Positions 45,218 through 52,214 of a stretch of DNA of 52,214 nucleotides are shown piece by piece. Within the stretch, counting starts at the first letter, position 1. Every line of letters begins with the position of its first letter. This stretch comes from Salinicola salarius. GTDB lineage: Bacteria > Pseudomonadota > Gammaproteobacteria > Pseudomonadales > Halomonadaceae. The stretch is from contig NZ_PZJT01000016.1 of NCBI RefSeq assembly GCF_003206135.1, positions 1 to 52,214 on the forward strand, given 5' to 3'. The notes below the pieces were generated by a model. It was not told the DNA's origin and made no database searches. It saw only the letters and a program-made list of their open reading frames with translations. Both the position numbers and the translations under genes were made by a program.

Positions 45218-48200
45218 AGATTCTCGCCATTCGCCTGGAAAACCTCGCCTCGCTGGCCGGACTCCACGAGATCGATTTCACCGCCTCGCCACTGGCCGAT
45301 CAGGGCCTGTTCGCCATCACCGGCCCCACCGGCGCCGGCAAGAGCACCCTGCTCGACGCGCTCTGCCTGGCGCTCTACGGCAGCACGCCGCGCCTGCGTC
45401 AGGCGCCCCGCCGGGACTCCCAGATCGCCGATGTCAACGACGACACGCTGACCACCGCCGATGCACGCACCCTGCTGCGGCGGGGCTGCGCCAGCGGCTT
45501 CGCCGAGGTGGACTTCATCGGCCGCGATGGCCGTCGCTACCGGGCGCGCTGGTCGGCGCGCCGTGCCCGCAACAAGGTCGACGGCAGCCTGCAGAAGACC
45601 GAGCAGTCTCTCACCGATCTGGACGCCAACCAGTTGCTCACCGCCCAGACCCGGGAGTTCGAAAAGCTGCTGCCCGAGCGGCTAGGGCTCAAGTTCGATC
45701 AATTCACCCGCGCCGTGCTGCTGGCCCAGAGCGAATTCGCCGCCTTTCTCAAGGCCGACGACAACGAACGCAGCGAATTGCTCGAGCGCCTGACCGATAC
45801 CCAGCACTATTCCGAGATCTCGAAGGCCGCCTATCAAAGGGTGCGTGAGGCCAAAGCGACCCTCGAGGCCATCGAAACCCGGCTCGCCGATGCCCTGCCG
45901 GTGGACGCCGACACCCGTACCACTTACGAGCAGCAGGCCCAGGCCGAGGAGCAGGCGCTGGCCGAGTTGCAGGCCGAGCTGTCGCGCCATCAGGCGCAAG
46001 GCATCGAGCTCGAACGCGATGCTCAACTTCTTCAGGCGTGGCAGCAGGCGGAAGCCGGCTGGCGTCAGGCCGAACACGAGTGGCAGCAGAACCAGACCGA
46101 GCGCCGCCAGCTCGCCCAGCTCGACGAGCTGGCCCCGTGGCGGGAACGGGCCCGGCGACGCCAGGCGCTAGAGCGCAACTTGACCGCCAATCGCCAGACC
46201 CTGGCGGAGCAGCGCCGCCTGTCCGAGGATGGCGATCGCGAGCGCGAAGCCCTGGAGCCCCGGCTGGCCGCGGCGCGGCAGGCCCACGAGCAGGCCCGGC
46301 AGGACGAAAGGGAAGCCCAGCCGCTGCTGGACGAAGCGCGCCGGCTGGCCGCCGATCTCGAATACCAGCGGCAGCAGCTCACCCAGCAGCAGCAGGAACA
46401 CCGCCAGCTTGCCGACACCGCAAAGATCGAAGACCAGCGCCACGAAGCACTGACGCAGGCACGCCAGCCGCTCGAGGCGCGTCTCGATGAACAGCGGGCC
46501 GTGTTGGCGCGCTTGCTGGAAGCCACCGACGAGCCCGACGAACAGGCACACGAACATTCAGGCGCAGCCCGGAACGCAGACCGGGATGCCCACGAATTGC
46601 GCTCGAGCCTGAACCATCGGCGCGACCTGGCGCAACGCGAGCTGCAAACGCTGCAAAGCCTGCAGCATGACTGGCGCGAGGGCGAACGCCTGCATCGCGA
46701 GCAGACCGCGACACGCCAGCAGCTCGATGCCGAACGCCACCGGCTAAAGACGCTGGAAACCGAAGGCAGACAGGCCGCGGAACGGCTCAAGGCCGCCGAG
46801 TCCGAAGACGAGACGATACGCGATCAGATCGAAGCGGCAAGAGCGGCCCGGAGCGAGAGCGTCGAACAGCTGCGCCAATACCTGCGGGAAGACGAGCCCT
46901 GCCCGGTCTGTGGGGGAACGGATCATCCCTTCCGGCACGCACCGCCAGCGCACCCCGGCGTCGCCATGATCGAGGCGATCGAGCGCCAGGAGCGGCAACG
47001 GCTCGAAGGCCAGCGCCAGCAGGTCGAGCGTGCCCAGCAAACCTACCATCAGTGCAGCGCCGACTATCGTGCCTGTCGCCAGGGCATGCAGGAAAGAGAG
47101 CGCCAGCTCGAGACGCTGTCCCGGCAGCTCGATCAGGCCCGCGCGGCGATCGATGCCCACGACGACGCCCCGGCGCTTCGCCGGAGCGAGTCGGCCGACG
47201 GCTGGTTCGAGACCCGGCGGGAACGGCTGAATCGGCAATGGCAGGAGGCCAGCGACCGTCTCGCCGCGCTCGACGACGCGGAGCGCCTGCTGCAGCCGCT
47301 GGAAGCCGACTGGCAACGGCTGTCGCTCGAGCTGGGCAAGCTGGAAGAGCGCCGCGCCCTGAATCGCCAACGCCTGCAGGCGCTCGAGGCGTCGTTACCT
47401 TCACGTCAGCAGCAGGTGGAAGATATTGGCAGTCGGCTGGCGGCCCGGCTTGGCAGTCACGAATCCGTTCCGGCCTGGCAGGCAGCGCTGGAACGGCAGT
47501 GCCGGCAGGCGGAAGCGACCCTCGAGGAGCATCAGGCGCGCTGGCAGACGCTGGCCCAGACCCACGCGCAGCTGAGCCAAAAGCTGGTGGATCTCGAACA
47601 GCGCCAGCAAGACGCCCAGGCCGAGTTCGACGAACTCGACGGCGGCTGGCAGGCCTGGCGCCGCGAACGCCCTGCCCTCGACGACGAGACGGTCGAGGCG
47701 CTGCTGGCCGTCAGCGAAGCGGATCATCGCCGGCGGCGGGAGGCCCTGACCAGACTGGAGCGCGACCTGGCCGCCGCGACCGTCAAGCAGGAGGAGCGCC
47801 GACAGGCGCTGCACGATCAGCGTCGCCGGTTACTGCCGGCATCGGACGAGAAGGACCTGCTCGACGAGGCCAACAGCCGCGAGCTGGCGGGGCAATTGGC
47901 CCGCCAGCGCGAGACGCTGCAGGCGCTGGAACGACAGCGCGACGAGCGTCAGGAGAGTCGCGATGCGGCCCAGCACCGGCTTCGCGAGGACGACCGCCGC
48001 CGCCAGGCCCAGCGCGAAGGCGCCCAGGCGCGCGAGGCGGCACAGCAAGAGCTCAATCGCTGGCGGCTGATCGGCGACCTGATCGGCAGCGCGGACGGCA
48101 AGCAGTTCCGGCGCATCGCCCAGGCCTACAATCTCGATCACCTGTTGACCCACGCCAACCAGCACTTGCGGGCGCTGACGCCCCGCTACCGGCTGACGCG

Positions 48201-48558
48201 CGGTGGCAGCGAGCTCGGCATTCTGGTGATCGATGGCGACATGGCCGACGAACGCCGCTCGGTGCATTCGCTCTCCGGCGGCGAGACGTTCCTGGTCTCG
48301 CTCGCCCTCGCCCTGGGTCTGGCTTCGATGGCATCGCACCAGCTGGCGATCGAATCGCTGTTCATCGACGAAGGCTTCGGCAGTCTCGATCCGGCGTCGC
48401 TGGCGCTGGCAATGGATGCCCTCGACGGCCTGCAGGCGCAAGGGCGTCGGGTCGGGGTGATCTCTCACGTCCAGGAAATGCACGAGCGAATTCCGCTGCA
48501 GATACGGGTCGAACCCAGCGGCAACGGCGCCAGCCGAGTGACGATTCGGCACCGCTGA
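45214..48558 (+). CDS. sbcC: SbcC ATPase subunit
   Basis: SbcC is the Rad50-type SMC-like ATPase partner of SbcD. The 1114-residue protein has an N-terminal Walker A GPTGAGKST, long Gln/Arg/Glu-rich coiled coils, a zinc hook CPVCGG near residue 564, and a C-terminal signature SLSGGETFLVSLALALG with Walker B SLFIDEGFGSLD. The length is close to E. coli SbcC (1048). Confidence 0.97.
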   Translation: MKILAIRLENLASLAGLHEIDFTASPLADQGLFAITGPTGAGKSTLLDALCLALYGSTPRLRQAPRRDSQIADVNDDTLTTADARTLLRRGCASGFAEVDFIGRDGRRYRARWSARRARNKVDGSLQKTEQSLTDLDANQLLTAQTREFEKLLPERLGLKFDQFTRAVLLAQSEFAAFLKADDNERSELLERLTDTQHYSEISKAAYQRVREAKATLEAIETRLADALPVDADTRTTYEQQAQAEEQALAELQAELSRHQAQGIELERDAQLLQAWQQAEAGWRQAEHEWQQNQTERRQLAQLDELAPWRERARRRQALERNLTANRQTLAEQRRLSEDGDREREALEPRLAAARQAHEQARQDEREAQPLLDEARRLAADLEYQRQQLTQQQQEHRQLADTAKIEDQRHEALTQARQPLEARLDEQRAVLARLLEATDEPDEQAHEHSGAARNADRDAHELRSSLNHRRDLAQRELQTLQSLQHDWREGERLHREQTATRQQLDAERHRLKTLETEGRQAAERLKAAESEDETIRDQIEAARAARSESVEQLRQYLREDEPCPVCGGTDHPFRHAPPAHPGVAMIEAIERQERQRLEGQRQQVERAQQTYHQCSADYRACRQGMQERERQLETLSRQLDQARAAIDAHDDAPALRRSESADGWFETRRERLNRQWQEASDRLAALDDAERLLQPLEADWQRLSLELGKLEERRALNRQRLQALEASLPSRQQQVEDIGSRLAARLGSHESVPAWQAALERQCRQAEATLEEHQARWQTLAQTHAQLSQKLVDLEQRQQDAQAEFDELDGGWQAWRRERPALDDETVEALLAVSEADHRRRREALTRLERDLAAATVKQEERRQALHDQRRRLLPASDEKDLLDEANSRELAGQLARQRETLQALERQRDERQESRDAAQHRLREDDRRRQAQREGAQAREAAQQELNRWRLIGDLIGSADGKQFRRIAQAYNLDHLLTHANQHLRALTPRYRLTRGGSELGILVIDGDMADERRSVHSLSGGETFLVSLALALGLASMASHQLAIESLFIDEGFGSLDPASLALAMDALDGLQAQGRRVGVISHVQEMHERIPLQIRVEPSGNGASRVTIRHR

Positions 48559-48586
48559 GGAATCCGCCCTGCCGGACCATCGGTAT

Positions 48587-49777
48587 CTACACCTCGATCG
48601 CCGCCCGGGCCATGACCTGGGCGGCGGCGCCTCTGGCCGCAGTGAACGTGCTGTCTTCGATGATCTTGATCGGGACCGATTGGGACTTCCTGAGCAGATC
48701 GTTCTGATGGTCGTGGAAGTAGGCCAGGGCCGGCTCTATCAGACGCGCTTCCAACCGCATCAAAGAGCCCCCCAGAATCAGCATCGAGGGATTGAGCGTA
48801 TGATGCAGATTGAGCATCAAGAGCCCCAGCGCTTCTCCCGCACGCTGGATCAGGGCTTGAACGGCTTCCTCGTCGGCCCGGGCCTGTACCGCCGCGCTGA
48901 GACTGGCCTCCGGCTCGACGTTCAGCGCTTCGCGCAGCGCCCACCCGCTTACCAGCGTTTCCGCACAGCCGCGGTTGCCGCAATGGCAAAACGCGCCGCC
49001 AGGCTGGATCACGGTATGTCCGATCTCGCCTACCAACCCTTGATACCCCCTCGGCACCACGGGGAAATGTTCACCACTGACCACGCCGCAGCCGATGCCG
49101 ATGTCGGCGCTGATGTAGGCGATCGACTCGGGCGGCACACCGTCGAAGAAGTAGAACTCGCCGAACGCAGCGGCATTGGCCTCGTTGTCCAGCAGCCATA
49201 CGCCACCCGGCAGATCCGGCTGTTCTCGCAGTAACGCCAGAAAATCGACGTCTTCCCACCCCAGGTTGGGCGCCAGCCTGAGAATGGGGGCGCTGGGAGA
49301 GACGGGGCCGGGCACGGAGACCCCGAGTCCGAGGCAGGAGCGCCCTGCCAGGGCGGGATTCTGACGGAGCTGCACCAGCAGCTGTGCAAGGCGCGTTGCC
49401 GTAGCCTCGGGCGTGGTGGGAGAAACTTCCTGGTGAAGGCTCGCCAGGATCTCTCCCACCAGATTGCAGGCAACCAGCCGCAGGCCCTTGACCCCGACCT
49501 CGGCGCCCAGCATGTAGTGACGATCACCATCCAGATAGAGCGCTCGCCCCGGGCGCCCGCCACCACGTGCATGCAGCTCACCCTCACGCAGCCAGCCACC
49601 TTCGGACAACGCCTGTACCACGCTGCCGACGGTGGCCTTGGTCAGACCGGTCTGGAGGGCGATATCCGCCCGCGACAATCCAGGACTGCGCCTCACGGTG
49701 CTGAGAATGGTGCTGCGGTTGAGACTCTTCAGATAGTTGAGATCGCCAGCGACTTGCGGCGTGAAGGAGTTCGGCAT
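48587..49777 (-). CDS. ROK-family transcriptional regulator (XylR/NagC type)
   Basis: The 396-residue protein has an N-terminal winged helix-turn-helix (LSRADIALQTGLTKATVGSVVQAL) and a ROK sugar-kinase-like domain with LLDNEANAAAFGE and the zinc cysteines of CHCGNRGCAE. It likely represses divergent genes and responds to a sugar, probably xylose by context. The ATG starts MPNSFTPQVAG; a longer frame looks spurious. The ribosome-binding site is poor. Confidence 0.9.
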   Translation of the reverse strand: MPNSFTPQVAGDLNYLKSLNRSTILSTVRRSPGLSRADIALQTGLTKATVGSVVQALSEGGWLREGELHARGGGRPGRALYLDGDRHYMLGAEVGVKGLRLVACNLVGEILASLHQEVSPTTPEATATRLAQLLVQLRQNPALAGRSCLGLGVSVPGPVSPSAPILRLAPNLGWEDVDFLALLREQPDLPGGVWLLDNEANAAAFGEFYFFDGVPPESIAYISADIGIGCGVVSGEHFPVVPRGYQGLVGEIGHTVIQPGGAFCHCGNRGCAETLVSGWALREALNVEPEASLSAAVQARADEEAVQALIQRAGEALGLLMLNLHHTLNPSMLILGGSLMRLEARLIEPALAYFHDHQNDLLRKSQSVPIKIIEDSTFTAARGAAAQVMARAAIEV

Positions 49778-49875
49778 GGGCGAGGCGGCAACGTCGAGTA
49801 ATGGCTGATTGAGACGACTATACCAAAGCCCGACGAGTTCGGCCGAAAAGCGTCTGCCATGGCGGGACCTAAGTC

Positions 49876-49952
49876 TTAACACTAATGGTCAATGGCAGCC
49901 GTTCTCGCAAACGCGCATGCTCCCTCACAACTTAGTTAACAGTTTTTACTAA
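49876..49952. promoter_or_regulatory. Candidate ROK operators in the divergent xyl promoter
   Basis: TTAGT-N11-ACTAA forms an inverted repeat at 49932–49952 with a central GTTAAC, 15 bp before the SDR start. A related site, TTAACACTAA (reverse TTAGTGTTAA), lies at 49876–49885 nearer the regulator. Paired AT-rich sites between divergent genes fit autoregulated ROK repression. Confidence 0.5.
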
Positions 49953-49967
49953 TCAGCAGGAGCCATC

Positions 49968-50702
49968 ATGCCAACAGCCATCTACCCCTGTCTCGAGACC
50001 AAGCGCGTCGTCATCACCGGCGGCGGCTCCGGGATCGGAGAGGGTCTGGTACGCGCCTTTGCCGAGCAGGGCGCCGAAGTCCATTTCCTCGACATTCTCG
50101 AAGAGGCCAAGGCCCTGGCCGAAGCGCTGGGTGACAACGTGCATTTCCACCATTGCGACCTTACCGACGCCGACGCCCTGATCGGCACGCTCAACGCCAT
50201 CGGCGAGGTCGACATACTGGTCAACAATGCCGCCAATGACGATCGCCACCGCCTCGAGGACGTCACTCCCGAGTACTGGGACAATCGCATGGCGGTCAAT
50301 TTGCGCCATCTGGTGCTGGCCGCCCGTGAAGTCGCCCCGGCGATGCGCCGTCGTGGCCAGGGCGTGATCGTCAATCTCGGCTCGATCAGCTGGCACCTCG
50401 GCCAGCCCGGCATGGTGCTTTACGAGACCGCCAAGGCCGGCATCGAAGGCCTGACGCGCGCGCTGGCCAGCGAACTGGGCAGCGACGGGATCCGTGTCAA
50501 CTGCGTGATCCCCGGCAACGTCAAGACCGCGCGTCAATCGCGCTGGTATACCCCCGAAGACGAGGCACAGATCGTCGCCGAGCAGAAGCTCAAGGTACGC
50601 ATCCACCCCCACCACGTCGCTGCCACAGTGCTGTTCCTCGCCTCGGACGCGGCAGCAGCCTGTACCGCTCATAACTACTGGGTCGACGCCGGCTGGCTCT
50701 GA
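49968..50702 (+). CDS. SDR-family D-xylose 1-dehydrogenase-like protein
   Basis: The 244-residue SDR has the cofactor loop TGGGSGIGEG, LDI for NAD preference, NNAAND, catalytic Ser in GSISWHLGQ and YETAK. The N-terminus AIYPCLETKRVVITGG, the segment DDRHRLEDVT and the ends GNVKTARQSRWYTPE and NYWVDAGWL closely follow the Caulobacter XylB enzyme of oxidative xylose breakdown as I recall it. AGGAG precedes the ATG. It forms an operon with the sugar porter 47 bp downstream. Later Weimberg or Dahms steps are not in the window. Confidence 0.87.
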   Translation: MPTAIYPCLETKRVVITGGGSGIGEGLVRAFAEQGAEVHFLDILEEAKALAEALGDNVHFHHCDLTDADALIGTLNAIGEVDILVNNAANDDRHRLEDVTPEYWDNRMAVNLRHLVLAAREVAPAMRRRGQGVIVNLGSISWHLGQPGMVLYETAKAGIEGLTRALASELGSDGIRVNCVIPGNVKTARQSRWYTPEDEAQIVAEQKLKVRIHPHHVAATVLFLASDAAAACTAHNYWVDAGWL

Positions 50703-50749
50703 CGCGAGCCGCTCCAGGACCTTCATCGACACGCCACCGGAGTTCAACA

Positions 50750-52156
50750 ATGCCAATATCAAGTGCTTCACAACACCCCATCGTGGTTCTGCTCATCTGC
50801 TGCGTGGCCGCCATCGGCGGCTTTCTGTTCGGCTTCGATAGCGGGGTCATCAACGGCACCGTCGACGGCCTCCAGCAGGCTTTCCAGTCGGAGAGCGTCG
50901 GCACCGGCTTCAACGTCGCCTCGATGTTGCTCGGCTGCGCCGTCGGCGCCTTCTTCGCCGGGCGCCTGGCGGACAAGTTCGGTCGCCGCACACTGCTGCT
51001 GGTCGCCGCCGTCTTCTTCATCGTCAGTGCCTGGGGCTCCGGCATTGCCGATGGATCGCTCGAATTCGTGATCTATCGGATCCTGGGCGGCCTGGCGGTG
51101 GGTGCAGCCAGTGTCATGTCACCGGCCTATATCAGCGAGATCGCTCCCTCTCATCTGCGCGGCCGACTGGCGACGATTCAGCAGGTGGCGATCATCGGCG
51201 GCCTGTTCTTCTCGTTTCTCAACAACTACATCCTCGCCAACGTCGCGGGTGGCTCCACGGCGCCATTGTGGTTCGGCTTCGAAGCCTGGCGCTGCATGTT
51301 CTGGATGGAGCTGATCCCCGCCGGGATATTCCTCATCGCGCTGCTGTTCATCCCCGAAAGCCCGCGCTTCCTGGTCAGTGCCGGTCATGACGACAAGGCG
51401 GAACGGGTTCTGCGCCTGGTCTACGACGAAGCCGGCACCCGCAAGCGCCTGGAAGACATCCGCACGTCGCTGTCCAACCGTCACAAGCCGCGTCTGTCGG
51501 ATCTGATCAACCCCGCTACCGGCAAGTTGCTGAAACTGGTCTGGATCGGCATCGGTCTGGCCGTGTTCCAGCAGTTGGTCGGGATCAACGTGGTGTTCTA
51601 CTACGGCGCCGTGCTGTGGCAGGCGGTCGGTTTCTCCGAAAGCGATGCGTTGATGATCAACGTCATCAGCGGTGCCGTCAGCATCGCGGCCTGCCTGGTC
51701 ACGATCGGCCTGATCGACCGCATCGGTCGCAAACCGCTGCTGTGGGCCGGTTCCGTCGGGATGACGATCACCCTGGCGATCCTGGTCTACGCGTTCTCCA
51801 CCGCCGACATCGTCAATGGCAGCCTGGCGCTCTCCTCCGGTAACGGCGTTCTCGCCCTGCTCGCGGCCAACGTCTACGTCTTCTGCTTCAACGTGTCCTG
51901 GGGGCCGGTGATGTGGGTCATGCTAGGCGAGATGTTCCCCAACCAGGTACGCGGCTCGGGCCTGGCCGTCGCCGGCTTGTTCCAGTGGGTCGCCAACTTT
52001 GCCATCACCATGACCTTCCCGATCATGCTGGCATCGATCGGCCTTACTGGGGCTTACGGTTTCTACGCGGTCTGCGCCCTGCTGTCGGTCATCTTCGTTG
52101 CCCGCTTCGTACGAGAAACCAACGGTCAGGAACTCGAGGAGATGGTTTACGAGTAA
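50750..52156 (+). CDS. Sugar porter (MFS, XylE/GalP-like)
   Basis: The 468-residue permease has 12 membrane helices and sugar-porter motifs: GFLFGFDSGVINGT, GRLADKFGRRT, RILGGLAVGAASVMSPAYISEI, PESPRFL, and FQQLVGINVVFYYG. It is a proton-linked sugar importer, probably for D-xylose given the dehydrogenase upstream and the ROK regulator. The stop is followed by 58 bp to the window edge with nothing notable. Confidence 0.92.
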   Translation: MPISSASQHPIVVLLICCVAAIGGFLFGFDSGVINGTVDGLQQAFQSESVGTGFNVASMLLGCAVGAFFAGRLADKFGRRTLLLVAAVFFIVSAWGSGIADGSLEFVIYRILGGLAVGAASVMSPAYISEIAPSHLRGRLATIQQVAIIGGLFFSFLNNYILANVAGGSTAPLWFGFEAWRCMFWMELIPAGIFLIALLFIPESPRFLVSAGHDDKAERVLRLVYDEAGTRKRLEDIRTSLSNRHKPRLSDLINPATGKLLKLVWIGIGLAVFQQLVGINVVFYYGAVLWQAVGFSESDALMINVISGAVSIAACLVTIGLIDRIGRKPLLWAGSVGMTITLAILVYAFSTADIVNGSLALSSGNGVLALLAANVYVFCFNVSWGPVMWVMLGEMFPNQVRGSGLAVAGLFQWVANFAITMTFPIMLASIGLTGAYGFYAVCALLSVIFVARFVRETNGQELEEMVYE

Positions 52157-52214
52157 GCGTTCGCCAAATGGGGAACTGAACGCCACAATAACGTGGTACG
52201 CAACGAACAAGGCC

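Overview
The window is a GC-rich stretch of bacterial chromosome with dense, mostly housekeeping genes. I see no phage, transposase, rRNA operon or CRISPR array. The gene order gacA–uvrC–pgsA–tRNA-Gly–tRNA-Cys–tRNA-Leu, a trpGDC operon without trpE, a recC-recB-recD operon and a DUF1415 gene all point to a gammaproteobacterium. A member of the Halomonadaceae (Halomonas or Salinicola type) is my best guess, but that assignment is inference and no genus is proven.

Layout. 1–1.9 kb: an RCK-bearing cation/proton antiporter, closed by a strong bidirectional terminator. 2.0–4.5 kb (minus): trpG-trpD-trpC. 4.8–6.4 kb (minus): a Crp/Fnr regulator, a small HicB-like protein and tRNA-Ala. 6.8–10.5 kb (plus): gacA, uvrC, pgsA and three tRNAs. 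11.0–12.0 kb: dusA. 12.1–14.1 kb (minus): an aspartoacylase-family hydrolase and a CDP-alcohol phosphatidyltransferase. 14.4–21.1 kb: an unusual cluster (see below). 21.2–31.9 kb (minus): recC-recB-recD followed by a translationally coupled creatininase-family gene. 32.1–34.9 kb (plus): an EamA transporter, a COG-type amidoligase and a class-I glutamine amidotransferase. 34.9–38.6 kb (minus): a CDF transporter and two tandem MHS-type MFS paralogs. 38.8–40.6 kb (minus): osmC, tpx and a DUF1415 gene. 40.9–42.9 kb (plus): an aldo/keto reductase and a secreted alpha/beta hydrolase. 43–48.6 kb: nfi, sbcD and sbcC. 48.6–52.2 kb: a ROK regulator divergent from a xylose-dehydrogenase-like SDR and a sugar porter.

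The most interesting part is 13.3–22.0 kb. A tight five-gene operon encodes a BchC-like zinc-free MDR dehydrogenase, a PTPS/QueD-fold protein that has lost a zinc ligand and the catalytic cysteine, a GT4 glycosyltransferase, a SAM methyltransferase and a UPF0104/flippase-like membrane protein. Next to it lie a stand-alone RibD-type reductase, a GTP cyclohydrolase II carrying an apparently dead RibB-like N-terminal domain, a creatininase-family protein, and a divergent CDP-alcohol phosphatidyltransferase. I read this as a candidate pathway that starts from GTP, makes a ribityl/pteridine-like compound, decorates it with sugar and methyl groups, and may attach it to or flip it with a lipid. The shared divergent promoter has two 11-bp direct repeats containing TTGTACAA, the pattern of CarH/LitR-type MerR photoreceptor operators.

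A second window-wide theme is short tandem repeats. At least eight different arrays (units of 15 to 45 bp) sit at gene boundaries or inside coding sequence, including recC and the upstream region of sbcD.
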